Source of the DNA: Nitrososphaerales archaeon
GTDB taxonomy: Archaea; Thermoproteota; Nitrososphaeria; Nitrososphaerales; CADDZS01
Direction of reading: 5' to 3'
DNA: 64,000 nt
NCBI GenBank assembly: GCA_030041295.1
Contig: JASHOD010000115.1
Coordinates: forward strand, 1 to 64,000
The notes beneath the pieces are model-generated. The model was not told the DNA's origin. It was given only the letters and a program-made list of their open reading frames with translations, and ran no database searches. This document shows positions 46,413 to 55,909 of the stretch, piece after piece (positions within the stretch are counted from its first letter, which is position 1; the number at the start of each line of letters is the position of its first letter). A program made the position numbers and the translations under genes.

Positions 46413-46751
46413 TTAGCCCGAGCCGAACCGCTTGATCACTTTATCACAAATATCGTCAGGGATAGTGTTCAGTGGAAGCGCAAACATGATCGTGTTTTGA
46501 CCTATGACCAATCCTATGAGTCTGTATTTGTCAGTGACCACGACGTTGAATTTGACTTTGCCCAATTCCTTTGGAAGGGCATCCAATAGACTAGATCTGA
46601 CTAGCACATTGATCATTAACGCAGAGTCCTTTGGAAGATTTTCCTCCCTGCCTTCTTCAGATTCTGCATAGCTTAGGACTCTGCCCGCTTCGTCCAGCAC
46701 GGCGACGCGAAGGATACTCGGATCTATTTTTAGCACTTCAGTTGCCTGCAA
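46413..46751 (-). CDS. Roadblock/LC7-like small protein (DUF6659-type), second copy
   Basis: The 112-residue protein has strand-turn-strand ILRVAVLDEAGRVLSYAES, a helical centre (ALMINVLVRSSLLDALPKELG) and strands VKFNVVVTDKYRLIGLVIGQ and TIMFALPLN. The order matches the protein at 11367-11729. It is probably a regulatory or scaffold protein that dimerises. The gene is single, about 100 nt before the thioredoxin-like gene. Confidence 0.6.
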   Translation of the reverse strand: MQATEVLKIDPSILRVAVLDEAGRVLSYAESEEGREENLPKDSALMINVLVRSSLLDALPKELGKVKFNVVVTDKYRLIGLVIGQNTIMFALPLNTIPDDICDKVIKRFGSG

Positions 46752-46849
46752 GGAGGTCTTGACAAAGATATCATTTTTCTCGCAGACTATTTAATTTGTT
46801 TTGGAAAGGTGCGCATTCAAGTTAACAACGAAGTACAATATCATGGAAT

Positions 46850-47404
46850 CTACTGCCTAATTTTCTTCTTTTTGTCTAACAACATCTCTTCTACTCCGAG
46901 ATCGCTCAAGTCAGGATCTTCAGCATCGAGCAGAAATTTGGTCTCGTCGCCGAACCTTGCAGAATCCAGTCTAAGACTTGGGTCACCAGAATCGAGTTGA
47001 TGCATCCAAAATGATGGTTCCGGTGCTTCTTCCTCATTTTCCCATTTTATCCTTGGCGAATAAAGGAGGTAAACGTCCCAAGCTACATCATTTTGTAGTC
47101 GAAGCATGCTTCCAAACAAACGCCCGGCGCCACGATCTTGATCCCACAATTGCGAAATTCTCTGGTCTTCCACAGTAGCTGATTCTGTTTTGGCGGCTTG
47201 CTCATCGTCTTTCTCGAGCATTGGGATCCATATGATGAATCCTCGCAACTTTTTCGTGTCAAATCTTTGGAATAGTTTCCTGACAACTTCAAATCCTTGC
47301 AGGCATTCAGGGCAGGTCGGGGAAACTATGGTTATTATTCTGATTGAATCTTGCGACGAGTTGAACTGATCGATCAAGTCTTCTAACTTGTATTTTGATA
47401 GCAT
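46850..47404 (-). CDS. Thioredoxin-like fold protein with CPEC motif
   Basis: The 184-residue protein begins with a thioredoxin-like half: IITIVSPTCPECLQGFEVVRKLF with the redox pair Cys-Pro-Glu-Cys near residues 31-34, then RGFIIWIPML. The second half (QLWDQDRGAGRLFGSML, VYLLYSP) resembles proteins that monitor metal or thiol status. The C-terminal 50 residues are acidic. It may be a disulfide reductase. It ends 18 nt before the alpha-glucosidase stop, on the same strand. Confidence 0.65.
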   Translation of the reverse strand: MLSKYKLEDLIDQFNSSQDSIRIITIVSPTCPECLQGFEVVRKLFQRFDTKKLRGFIIWIPMLEKDDEQAAKTESATVEDQRISQLWDQDRGAGRLFGSMLRLQNDVAWDVYLLYSPRIKWENEEEAPEPSFWMHQLDSGDPSLRLDSARFGDETKFLLDAEDPDLSDLGVEEMLLDKKKKIRQ

Positions 47405-47422
47405 GAAGATCCCAGATCCTTG

Positions 47423-49477
47423 CTAATTGGAAAGAAGCTTGATTTCTTTGAATCTCGTGGTCTTTACGAACGTCGAATTGTTTCTTACCTCAGTATCAAA
47501 CAAGACCTTATCGATAGAAGCACGGCTACAATGCGATTCCTTGAATTCTATCTCCCTTTCTCCGCTCAATATCTTTGAAGCAGACAAACTAAGTCCTCTA
47601 CTAGACTTGAGCTCAGTTGAATTGTTATTTTCATGGAGGACAAATGAGGTAGAGGGCCCCCAAACTACAATGCTTTCCTTGGTCGGAACTATCGACCCAA
47701 ATCGAATAAACAATGGCATCTCTTCTTCTGTGGAGATCCACCTGCCTCCCTCTAACGTCTCACCATTATCCCCCCGCCAGCTTTGCCATTTACCTTCCGG
47801 GAGATACAAATCTCTGTCCTTCCGCCCTTTCTCGACGATAGGAGCGTAGAGTAAAAACTTGCCGATCATATATTCGTCGTTTATCGCATACGCGTCGTCA
47901 TCCTTTTGGAATTCGTAGGACAGGGGCCTGATTACCGGATGACCGAACTCGTGAGATTCGCGAGCCAGACTGAGTAAGTAAGGTAAAAAGGAATACCTGA
48001 GTTCAATCACTTTCCTAACTTTATCCCTATACTCGATTGGCAGTCTGAAGGCCTCTTGGTCGTTGCCGTCCTTCCCTTTGTGATTCCTAAATATCGGAAA
48101 GAAAAGGGCCATCTCGTAAAACCTTGTCACAAGCTCTGGGTCTGACCTGCCTATGAATCCGCCAATGTCGCACCCGATATAAGGAATTCCAGAAACTGAC
48201 AGGCTCAATAGCAGTGGAATTTGTAGCCTCATGTTCTCCCAGGAAGCAACGTTGTCTCCGGACCACACGGCCGCGTATTTCTGAATGCCGGCGCACCCCG
48301 CCCTGGTAAGAATAAATGGCTCCTGCGAGATTCGTTCCAGCGCCTTGAAAGTAGCCTCGGTTTCAAAGTAAGAATAGGCGTTGTGAACGAATTTGTGCTC
48401 GACCTGCTCGCCGCTATCTCTTTGATGGACTACCTGTTCGTCGATCGTCTTTGACTTCGTAAATACTGAGGGTTCGTTCATATCGAGCCAAACCCCATCC
48501 AAACCGCTGCTTGAGACAAACTTCTCGATCTGAGATGTCCAAAACTTGCGAGCATTATCGTTTAGAAAATCTGGGAAGACGCAATTGCCCGCCCAAAGTG
48601 GCGCGACGTATGCTTCGTTGTTAGGCGTTTTGCAGTATAATCCCATCCCTTTTCTAAAGATATGGTAATCTTGATCTATCTTTATACCAGGTCCGATGTT
48701 TACCGCAACTCGCGTCCCAAGAGAGTGAAGTTCTTTGATCATTGATTTGGGGTTTGGGAATCTTTCCTTGTTCCATGTTAAGATCTTCATATCTTCGGTG
48801 TAATCAATGTCAAGATAAACGCAGGAAACGGGGAATCCTTGCTTCTTGTACTGTTTTACAATTTCAACGACACTTTCCTGAGGGTAGTACGAGTACCTTG
48901 AGATTTGGTGCCCAAGAGCCCACTCCGGTATCATGAACGGCTTTCCAGTAAGTGTAGTGTAGTTTTCAAGGACGCATTCAACGCTCGGCCCTTCAATCAG
49001 GTACAAACGGACGCTACGCTCGGGAATATTGATCGCAATTTTATCATAGGATGCAACTCCGATGTCAAAGGTTACGTTGGAGCACGAATTGACTAAGAAG
49101 CCTCTAGCAACCCCTCGGTTCACGGAGATAAAAAGGGGGATTGAAACGTAAAGCGGGTCCGTGTACCAACCGTAAGAGTAGGAATCGTTGTTCCACATTC
49201 TAACGGAAACTCTACGCCTTTCAATTTCGAACGCCTTCTCTCCGAGCCCTAAAATATGCTCGTCTAATCTCAAACCCTTCTTGACTGTGATTCCCTCAGG
49301 AGTCTCAGAGATTTCAATACTTTCGGTTTTGTCAAAAAAAGTGGTACTTTCTAAGACTGGCTTCCTACGCGTCTCGTTTTTCCTAGAAATTGGCGGTGCA
49401 TTGAAATCAATCACCGGATCAGGGGAATTGACCTCGAAGATAGTAAATTTCCCAGAGGTCTGTTTTTCGACTTTCAA
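47423..49477 (-). CDS. GH31 alpha-glucosidase family hydrolase
   Basis: The 684-residue protein is a GH31 retaining glycosidase. The nucleophile lies in GVWLDMNEPSVF (Asp near residue 331) and the acid/base in WSGDNVASW (Asp near residue 407). Also present are GHQISRYSYYP, VYLDIDYTEDMKILTW and PYIGCDIGGFIGRSDPEL. It has no signal peptide, so it acts inside the cell on alpha-glucosides or alpha-xylosides. Its substrate transporter is probably the broken malG/malK remnant next to it, so its job may now be limited to internal glycans. Confidence 0.93.
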   Translation of the reverse strand: MKVEKQTSGKFTIFEVNSPDPVIDFNAPPISRKNETRRKPVLESTTFFDKTESIEISETPEGITVKKGLRLDEHILGLGEKAFEIERRRVSVRMWNNDSYSYGWYTDPLYVSIPLFISVNRGVARGFLVNSCSNVTFDIGVASYDKIAINIPERSVRLYLIEGPSVECVLENYTTLTGKPFMIPEWALGHQISRYSYYPQESVVEIVKQYKKQGFPVSCVYLDIDYTEDMKILTWNKERFPNPKSMIKELHSLGTRVAVNIGPGIKIDQDYHIFRKGMGLYCKTPNNEAYVAPLWAGNCVFPDFLNDNARKFWTSQIEKFVSSSGLDGVWLDMNEPSVFTKSKTIDEQVVHQRDSGEQVEHKFVHNAYSYFETEATFKALERISQEPFILTRAGCAGIQKYAAVWSGDNVASWENMRLQIPLLLSLSVSGIPYIGCDIGGFIGRSDPELVTRFYEMALFFPIFRNHKGKDGNDQEAFRLPIEYRDKVRKVIELRYSFLPYLLSLARESHEFGHPVIRPLSYEFQKDDDAYAINDEYMIGKFLLYAPIVEKGRKDRDLYLPEGKWQSWRGDNGETLEGGRWISTEEEMPLFIRFGSIVPTKESIVVWGPSTSFVLHENNNSTELKSSRGLSLSASKILSGEREIEFKESHCSRASIDKVLFDTEVRNNSTFVKTTRFKEIKLLSN

Positions 49478-49573
49478 ATAATAAGATCCCTTTACGCTCT
49501 GTCAGAATGTTCTTTCAAAAGTATTTGATCGGTTTTAAAGTTCGTCGGAAAGCACGATTAACGGAACTTGTGA

Positions 49574-49950
49574 TTAAACCAAACTTTGGCCGGACTCGTT
49601 ATCGAAAACGTGAGCATTTGGACTGGAGAGGTTCATCCACACTCCTTGTTGCAAAACAGTCGGGAATGTCATGGGAGCTCTCGCGACGATGCGTTCCTTT
49701 CCGTTCATGGCATAGACAAACTGTTCCGCGTCCATCAGCTCACTTCCGAAAACCGTGAAATTAACGAAACCGTCCAATTGGTTCAAATTGACCCCGACGT
49801 CTTCGGCGCGGATTCCATAGGTCACCTTCCTTCCTGCAATGCCTCCTTGAGCTCGCAGTGTATCAGAGATCGAGGGATCTATCGGAATCAGAGACTGGCC
49901 GCTAACGTCAACAAACAGTTTCGCGTTTTTTTCGACTATGACTCCGCCAA
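49574..49950 (-). pseudogene. C-terminal remnant of a sugar-transport ATPase (MalK/UgpC type)
   Basis: The frame encodes the regulatory OB/TOBE domain that ends MalK-type ATPases: YGIRAEDVGVN, FTVFGSELMDAEQFVYAMNG, then VWMNLSSPNAHVFDNESGQ. No Walker A, signature or Walker B motif is present. It begins at a deletion joint with the malG fragment. The protein would not be functional as an ATPase. Confidence 0.75.
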
Positions 49951-50345
49951 AATACTCTGACATCGCTAGCTCCGTCGATTTTGGCAGCTTCGTCCAAGTC
50001 TTTTGGAACTCCATCGAATGCATTTTTTATTATGAAGATTGAAAGTGATAAAGAGCCGGCCGTGTATGCAATAATAAGTCCAAGGTACGTATTTACTAGA
50101 TGAAGATTGGCATAAATTAGAAACAGCGGAATGATGGTTACCACTCCGGGAAATATCGTCGGCAAGAGGAATGAGAACATTACTGAGCTCCGACCTGGAA
50201 ACGCTCGGCGGGACAAGGCGTAGCCGGCAGGCAGGACAACGGCCAGAGATCCGGCTACGGTTGAAAGAGTAATTATCAAACTGTTCTTAGCCCATAGAGT
50301 GAACGGAATTAGTTTTGGATTGAAAATGAACTGAAATTGGATTGA
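49951..50345 (-). pseudogene. Truncated sugar ABC permease (MalG type) joined to the ATPase remnant
   Basis: The frame encodes permease helices (LIITLSTVAGSLAVVLPAGY, then SVMFSFLLPTIFPGVVTIIP) and the cytoplasmic EAA loop (PKDLDEAAKIDGASD) that docks to the ATPase. It ends abruptly after VFW, where the family would continue with a final helix, and the malK remnant follows in another frame. The N-terminus is also lost. This is an internal deletion of a malG-malK operon. Confidence 0.75.
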
Positions 50346-50488
50346 GCCAGAGGCAGGACTTTGGCAACCTAAGCTCCTATGCCGACACGGAAGCTCGGCG
50401 TTTCATGAAATGGAAGCTAGACGCCGAGGAACAGAAATTGCTTCATACCTTTCGCGGCATTTTCTGTGAATAGCGAGGAATCAGGATT

Positions 50489-50908
50489 ATGAGCATGTCC
50501 TCCTATGAATTGAAATTTCGTGTGCCTTTCGGCGACGTCGATATGATGGGCCACGTCAACAACGCACGATATCTTACATATTTTGAAACTGCAAGAACGG
50601 GACTACTTTTACAGTCGTTTGGAAATTTTCCTCGGGGAAGATTGGGAGTGATAATTGCCCACGCGGAAATTGATTATCAAACTCCCGCTAAATGGAACGA
50701 CGAATTGACAGTTAAGGTGAAGCCGACGTCGCTTGGAAACAAGAGCTTTGTATACGAGTATGAAATTTTGAATCAAGAAAACAAACTAGTTGCAACGGGA
50801 AAGACTGTCCAGGTCACCTACGATTACGACAAGGGCGAGTCGATTCCAGTTCCTGAACTAGCCCGCACTATCCTGCAGAAGCAGATTGAAGAAACGAAAG
50901 ACGACTAA
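50489..50908 (+). CDS. Acyl-CoA thioesterase, 4HBT hot-dog fold
   Basis: The 139-residue protein has the 4-hydroxybenzoyl-CoA thioesterase core: VPFGDVDMMGHVNNARYLTYFE with the catalytic Asp, then IAHAEIDYQTPAKWNDELTV and SFVYEYEILNQ. It hydrolyses acyl-CoA thioesters; substrate chain length is unknown. ATG 50489 is the start. Its stop overlaps the 3' end of the opposite gene by 4 nt. Confidence 0.9.
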   Translation: MSMSSYELKFRVPFGDVDMMGHVNNARYLTYFETARTGLLLQSFGNFPRGRLGVIIAHAEIDYQTPAKWNDELTVKVKPTSLGNKSFVYEYEILNQENKLVATGKTVQVTYDYDKGESIPVPELARTILQKQIEETKDD

Positions 50909-51165
50909 TGTTCCGCATGATAACCGTTGTTATCGTTATCAGAGAGAACTACTAGGCGTAGCGCGAAATCAATTGCTATTCCGTTTTCGACTCTATCTGT
51001 CGAGAATCTGAGTTTCTGAATCTGTATTCTCTTGTTCTGGGCAATTGTGGCGATTTGCTCTCTAATAGCGTCGAACCTGCTCGTGCTTTCCTCCTCTTCC
51101 ATTTCTACTTCTTCATTCTGGGAATCATTCTTCGCTAGAGCTGACCTTTGCATTGCGTTCTGCAA
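50905..51165 (-). CDS. Small hypothetical protein (86 aa)
   Basis: The product has an acidic N-terminal half (EEVEMEEEESTS), a helix (FDAIREQIATIAQNKRIQIQ) and strands KLRFSTDRVENGIAIDFALR and VVLSDNDN. The second half looks folded and the first disordered. It converges with the thioesterase gene. Function is unknown; an internal start may give a shorter form. Confidence 0.5.
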   Translation of the reverse strand: MQNAMQRSALAKNDSQNEEVEMEEEESTSRFDAIREQIATIAQNKRIQIQKLRFSTDRVENGIAIDFALRLVVLSDNDNNGYHAEH

Positions 51166-51239
51166 AGAACAATATTGAGCTATTAAAGAAACAATGTTGC
51201 TTTCTCTAGATTATTGCACGTTAAGAAATCGCACAACTT

Positions 51240-52853
51240 CTACTCAGGCGGGATCTCTTTGAAGATGAGATCGAATTTTACTCCTCTGCTTTGATTGATA
51301 TATTTTGCAACAAAGTAGATGACAAACAGTACGACAATTGGCACGAATATTACCTCGTATCCAAAAACAGTACCTGTTGCACCCCCATATATGGCAGGGA
51401 TCGTAACATATTCATAAAATGTTGCCAGAGTAAAGCCTATCGTAACAACTGCCGCGATTATTAAGATCGGGCCTCCAAGAATCGAATTTGCCAAAGTGGA
51501 GCTCTTGAACGTCTGCTTCCTTGCAAATCTGAAATAAAGCAATGCTATTCCTACAATGGTGATCGGGAAGAGCAAGAGTATTGCCACTGCCGCCGAAGAC
51601 ATGTCGAATACAATTGCTACGGGTAGTACGAATGTGAAAATTATGCCAGCTAAAAGACCAATTACAAGCGAAACAATCATAGCTTTAACAGGGCCGTGAA
51701 ATCGCTCACTAACGTCTCCCATAAATGATGGCATGATTCTATCGAAGGAATAAGAAAGCAGGAGCCTTCCGCCAATGAACACTGCATTTGTCTGATACCA
51801 TAACAATTGGATTATAGCCACAATGATTATGAAACTGCCCACATACATGTTAGGACTGATCGCAGCGGCCAGAAAGTCAAGATAGGGGTAAATTGGAAAC
51901 TGCCCGCTTTGATATGTATAGAGGTTAGAGAGATAACCGTACCCAAAAGCATGGTAGCTCAATAACGTTGATCCTGCAAAAATCACCAAAGTTATCGCCA
52001 ATGTCGCGATTATGGCAATTGGCATGTTCCTTTTGACTTGTTTCACTTCTCCTGAAATGTAAACCGCTGAGATTATGTAAGAGAATCCCACCACATAGAC
52101 TGCGTTTAAGGCAAACGCGTGCCCCCAGCCAGATTCCGGTGGAGGAGTACCTGAGCTAGTGACAATATTAGTGAGATTTGAAACGCCTGACAGTTTCGCG
52201 AGATCCGCAACAGCAGTCGATGCCGGCGTCGCCACAAGTACTGCGAACATCACAGCGACCGCGATCAGAATCAAAGGAAGAATGACGTTGTTTAGCCCTT
52301 TATAGATCCGATAACCGAAAAATGGTAAGAGACCGAAAATTATGGTGAGTCCTCCGCCAAGGGCAAATTCTAATTCTGGTTTGCTCTCTAAATTCGTTGC
52401 CAAAGTTACCATACCGTGGTTTCCGGTCGCCAACCCAACATATGCGAAAAGGGAGCTGAAACCAAACGACTCGATTGTTCCAATTGTAATTCCCATAAAG
52501 AGCGGAACCGTTGCAACAAAATAACCCGCATTTCCGACAAATCCTAACGCGGGATTGAGGTACCTGCTTGTGAATACATAGTCTCCAGCCGTTCTTGGCG
52601 TCAAAATGGAGACAGCGGAAAAGGCCAGACCTACAAAGAACATTCCTACAAGTGCGATCAACCCTCCAAGAAGCGGATCTCCTCCAATCAAAGGAGCTTC
52701 AGATGCAATGAAAGTAAGAGAGAAAAAGATTCCAACGAGCGAAAGATTTGTCCAGATTGCATCAGCAATACCGAACGTGCGAACAAGACCCGTTGCCTGC
52801 CTTAGGAAGATAGTTTGCTTATCAGTTGCCAAATTCGTCTCCATCGAAGCCAA
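51240..52853 (-). CDS. APC-superfamily amino-acid permease
   Basis: The 537-residue protein has about 12 transmembrane helices and APC features: DAIWTNLSLVGIFFSLTFIA on the first helix, LTPRTAGDYVFTSRYLNPALG with conserved Gly-Asp-Tyr, and GEVKQVKRNMPIAI on the cytoplasmic loop. It is probably a proton-coupled amino-acid or amine transporter. The N-terminal Gly motif is partly changed. It fits the amino-acid theme of the region but has no fixed partner gene. Confidence 0.88.
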   Translation of the reverse strand: MASMETNLATDKQTIFLRQATGLVRTFGIADAIWTNLSLVGIFFSLTFIASEAPLIGGDPLLGGLIALVGMFFVGLAFSAVSILTPRTAGDYVFTSRYLNPALGFVGNAGYFVATVPLFMGITIGTIESFGFSSLFAYVGLATGNHGMVTLATNLESKPELEFALGGGLTIIFGLLPFFGYRIYKGLNNVILPLILIAVAVMFAVLVATPASTAVADLAKLSGVSNLTNIVTSSGTPPPESGWGHAFALNAVYVVGFSYIISAVYISGEVKQVKRNMPIAIIATLAITLVIFAGSTLLSYHAFGYGYLSNLYTYQSGQFPIYPYLDFLAAAISPNMYVGSFIIIVAIIQLLWYQTNAVFIGGRLLLSYSFDRIMPSFMGDVSERFHGPVKAMIVSLVIGLLAGIIFTFVLPVAIVFDMSSAAVAILLLFPITIVGIALLYFRFARKQTFKSSTLANSILGGPILIIAAVVTIGFTLATFYEYVTIPAIYGGATGTVFGYEVIFVPIVVLFVIYFVAKYINQSRGVKFDLIFKEIPPE

Positions 52854-52972
52854 TATATCGGAATTTAAGCTTTGAGCATGTTTCTACGAATAAATGGCCT
52901 GCTCGGAAATACTTATGCTGATAAATTTGAGAGTATGCTCTGTTTTTGAAATTCTTTCATAACTTCGGCATT

Positions 52973-53776
52973 TTAGGTCGAATAAGCACCAGGCTCTAAC
53001 TCGCGAAGGTACGGTAACAATCTCCTTTGCTCGTCGAGTACTTTCAAGTCTACCTTTGCCGAAACAAAACCTTGGCCCCCACCAGCCTGAGCTAGAATCC
53101 TTGTATCTGGAGAGCTGATCTGGCTCTCGCCAAAGAAGGATAGGTTGCGTTCATAACCTACCCTGTTTGAAAATGCAGTGAACACGCAATTCTCTGAAGA
53201 TCTACTTCTAACATAGATTTCGACCATCTTTCGTGCATTCGAAGGCTGAGCTGACGGATAGAAAACAATCTTCGCCCCCTTCCGCGCAAGAATTCGAGCT
53301 GATTCGGGAAATTCTAAATCATAGCAGATTCCTATTCCGATCGTAGCAAGTTTTGTCCTAAAAACTGGAAAAGATTTACCCGAAGTAAAGTATTTTCTTT
53401 CACTTCCCCAGAGATGCACTTTCCTATAAACCCCGACGAGCTTTCCCTTTGGATCAATTAAGACGGCCGAGTCGTAGATGTTTTGTGCTTCTTCTCCTCT
53501 GCCACGCTCGTCCACTCCGCAAATTAAGTAAAAACCATATTCGGAAGCCATCTTAGAAAGCTCTTCAGTCACCGTTCCGGGAATTTCCTCGGCTAATTCA
53601 ATCCATTTCCTTCCCAGGGCATAGCCTGTCGTTGCAAGTTCTGGAAAACAGACAATGTCTGATTTTCTTATTTGTGATGAGAGCTTGCGAATCAGACTGA
53701 GATTTGATTTCACGTCTCCGAGCTTTGTTTTGATTTGAGCTACAGTTACATTGAAGGGGCTAGAATCGTGCACCAA
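52973..53776 (-). CDS. Carbon-nitrogen hydrolase (nitrilase superfamily)
   Basis: The 267-residue protein has the Glu-Lys-Cys catalytic set: Glu46 in CFPELATTGY, Lys in YRKVHLWGSE and Cys in IGICYDLEFPE. The family hydrolyses amides, carbamoyl amides or nitriles (omega-amidase, N-carbamoylputrescine amidase and so on); the specific substrate is not shown. It is cytosolic. Its promoter region faces a 286-nt gap in which I see no gene. Confidence 0.9.
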   Translation of the reverse strand: MVHDSSPFNVTVAQIKTKLGDVKSNLSLIRKLSSQIRKSDIVCFPELATTGYALGRKWIELAEEIPGTVTEELSKMASEYGFYLICGVDERGRGEEAQNIYDSAVLIDPKGKLVGVYRKVHLWGSERKYFTSGKSFPVFRTKLATIGIGICYDLEFPESARILARKGAKIVFYPSAQPSNARKMVEIYVRSRSSENCVFTAFSNRVGYERNLSFFGESQISSPDTRILAQAGGGQGFVSAKVDLKVLDEQRRLLPYLRELEPGAYST

Positions 53777-54062
53777 GTTTGATTGTCTTGAATACTGAAC
53801 AGGCCGAACCTTAAATCATTTCCATGTTGCATAGAAATAATATATGGCCAAATGTGCAAATGTGTCGTCGCTTTGAAACAATAGAGAAACGAAATTCAAT
53901 CTCTTTGAAATCCGAGTACGTCGCGGTTGTAATTGGAGGGTCATAACGGGCTTTTCAGGCCTGCCTACCAACAGTACTCTCAAATTTGAAACAAATCGAA
54001 AAGTAATGTGGCAAAAACGCATTTCATGTAAAAAAAAGGAAAATTTGGAGAGCGTCCTTTGA

Positions 54063-54437
54063 ATGAAAATACCTAAAGCCAGCCCGAACTCAGTTGAGCT
54101 ACTGAAATCCCTTCTACCTCACGACGAACGAGTTAGAACGCGCCCTTTGTTTGGCAACCTGGCTGCGTTTGTGAATGGAAACTTGTTCTTGGGTCTCTTC
54201 GGAGACGGCATTTTCGCAAGAGTTTCGCCCGATGATATGAAAGGGCTTCTCAAAATAGATGGAACGTCTTTGTTTTCGCCGAGGAAGGGAAGGCCCATGA
54301 GAGGATATGTTGCTTTCTCAAAAGCTTGGCACAAGGATCAAGGCAAGATAAAGCCCTGGGTTTCGAAATCTCTAGGCTATACACTAACTCTGCCAGTAAA
54401 AAATTCACGAAAAGAGAAAAGGAAACTAAAGCCCTAA
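54063..54437 (+). CDS. TfoX N-terminal domain protein
   Basis: The 124-residue protein has the TfoX-N pattern: VRTRPLFGNLAAFVNGNLFLGLFGDGIFARV, then the conserved GRPMRGYVAFS and KPWVSKSLGYT. In bacteria this domain belongs to competence regulators, but stand-alone copies are widespread with unknown roles. A Lys/Arg tail ends the protein. ATG 54063 fits the domain start. Confidence 0.82.
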   Translation: MKIPKASPNSVELLKSLLPHDERVRTRPLFGNLAAFVNGNLFLGLFGDGIFARVSPDDMKGLLKIDGTSLFSPRKGRPMRGYVAFSKAWHKDQGKIKPWVSKSLGYTLTLPVKNSRKEKRKLKP

Positions 54438-54506
54438 ACTTCAGGTCTAGGTTGCCGATATATTGGACTGATATCGGGTATCCAGATATCCCGTTTCTTG
54501 AGAAAA

Positions 54507-54944
54507 TTACTTGCCAGAATTATAGTCTTGTTCGAGGGCGGCGACGTACTTGTCCCACACGTCGCTTGTATGTTGCACTTGCCAAGCCTTAGAAGGAGGA
54601 TTGGAAATCTTCCATTTTTCCTTGAAGACCATATCTAGCCTAGTCTTGCTCTTTCCAAGACTCGAGAGCCTGTATACGCCTGTTTCATCGTCTTCTTCAC
54701 CAAAGTATTCTAAATCCCATGACCTCGGAGGCTTCAAGGACACAATGTCCACCGCAACCTTCTGCTCTCCCTTTTCGTTGTTATAGAGCGATGCATAGAT
54801 CACTCTCTTCTGTGACTTTTCAAGGATCTTCCTTTGAGATTTCGACCCAGTTAGCTGGGTATCATCTTCCCTGAAATCCGTGCACCATTTGAACACGTAT
54901 GATAGTGGGGCGTTGATTGTTTTTGAGACGCAAATAGTATCCAT
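54507..54944 (-). CDS. SRPBCC (START/Bet v1-like) protein
   Basis: The 145-residue protein follows the SRPBCC fold: VSKTINAPLSYVFKWCTDFR (first strand and helix), VAVDIVSLKPPRSWDLEYFG, then TRLDMVFKEKWKI and a long C-terminal helix. Such proteins bind hydrophobic ligands in a cavity, often as polyketide cyclases or ligand carriers. No catalytic residues can be assigned. It is divergent from the DUF4097-like gene. Confidence 0.8.
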   Translation of the reverse strand: MDTICVSKTINAPLSYVFKWCTDFREDDTQLTGSKSQRKILEKSQKRVIYASLYNNEKGEQKVAVDIVSLKPPRSWDLEYFGEEDDETGVYRLSSLGKSKTRLDMVFKEKWKISNPPSKAWQVQHTSDVWDKYVAALEQDYNSGK

Positions 54945-54976
54945 CTTTCTTTGACCAATCCAAAACGAAGTTGCGT

Positions 54977-54987
54977 GATTATTTAAG
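54977..54987 (-). promoter_or_regulatory. Probable TATA box of the SRPBCC gene
   Basis: On the minus strand CTTAAATAATC lies about 33 nt before ATG 54944, suggesting a leader of about 10-15 nt. The same 11-mer is found upstream of the substrate-binding protein gene at 57726-57736, which supports it as this organism's promoter element. Confidence 0.5.
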
Positions 54988-55066
54988 CATCAAAGAGGAG
55001 ACTACGTACTCCAAGATTGAGAGTCTCCAATTTCTTAAAAATCCCATGATTTTGATTCGATAATAA

Positions 55067-55909
55067 ATGCCAGTGTCCTATTGCGCCAACTGCGGAGTCC
55101 AGCTTCCAGAAACGGGGGCTAACTTTTGTCCTTCATGCGGGGCGCCAGTTCAATCGGCCTCGAAGAGGTCATCCGCTTCTTCCCAGCATCAAGTGTTCAA
55201 TGTCTCTGGAAAACCTAGATTGATCGTGAAAGTAATGGTACCTGGCTCTATCGACGTGAGACGAGGACAGGAAGGGGAGGTAGTAATCGATACCAAGGTC
55301 ACTGATCCAGAACTCGTTGATTTCGAAATCGGACAAAATGGGAATGTCGTGTCGGTGAAAAGCCACACAAGGTCTTGGAATCCGGTCCTATGGGGTTCAT
55401 ACTTTCTTTCTCAGGGGCCGAGGACCAGCGTTTCTGTGCTAGTTCCTCAACAGGCAGATCTGAGTTTGGAAACTTCGACGGATCCAATAAACGTGAACGG
55501 GGTCTCCGGAACAATTGACGCTGATTCAAAGACCGGTTCGATTCAATTTGCGGGGTGTAGCGGTAATGTCAACGCGACGTCTCATACGGGCTCTTTGAAT
55601 TTAGATAACGTGAACGGGGCGTTGACGATGCGCGCAACAACTGGGCCAACGAGATTTGTAGGTAGCTTGACTAACAATACCACTTTTAGATCAACGACCG
55701 GGAGCATTGATATCACCTTGGTTGGCGAACAAAATCTCTCAATTGATGCATCTACAACTGTGGGCCAAATCACATGTGCTTTGGATTTGCATGAGAGCCG
55801 CTACGAAAAGGGGCAATACATAGGACAGCATATCAGCGGCAAAATTGGTACCGGTGCTTGGAGATTGTCCGTTGAGACGACGGTTGGTTCGATATCTATC
55901 CACAAGTAA
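55067..55909 (+). CDS. Zinc-ribbon and DUF4097-like beta-helix protein
   Basis: The 280-residue protein opens with a zinc ribbon (YCANCGVQLPETGANFCPSCG), then carries a repeated beta-strand domain of the DUF4097 type (DADSKTGSIQF, NATSHTGSLNLDNVNG, LTMRATTGPTRFVGSL). Each repeat is a turn with Thr-Gly-Ser. There is no signal peptide, so it may be cytosolic or attached to a membrane partner. Function is unknown. Confidence 0.78.
   Translation: MPVSYCANCGVQLPETGANFCPSCGAPVQSASKRSSASSQHQVFNVSGKPRLIVKVMVPGSIDVRRGQEGEVVIDTKVTDPELVDFEIGQNGNVVSVKSHTRSWNPVLWGSYFLSQGPRTSVSVLVPQQADLSLETSTDPINVNGVSGTIDADSKTGSIQFAGCSGNVNATSHTGSLNLDNVNGALTMRATTGPTRFVGSLTNNTTFRSTTGSIDITLVGEQNLSIDASTTVGQITCALDLHESRYEKGQYIGQHISGKIGTGAWRLSVETTVGSISIHK

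Noticed and set aside
53816-54022. Minus-strand 68-codon frame in the gap before the TfoX-type gene
   Set aside because: Low-complexity, no conserved pattern and no promoter; likely chance.
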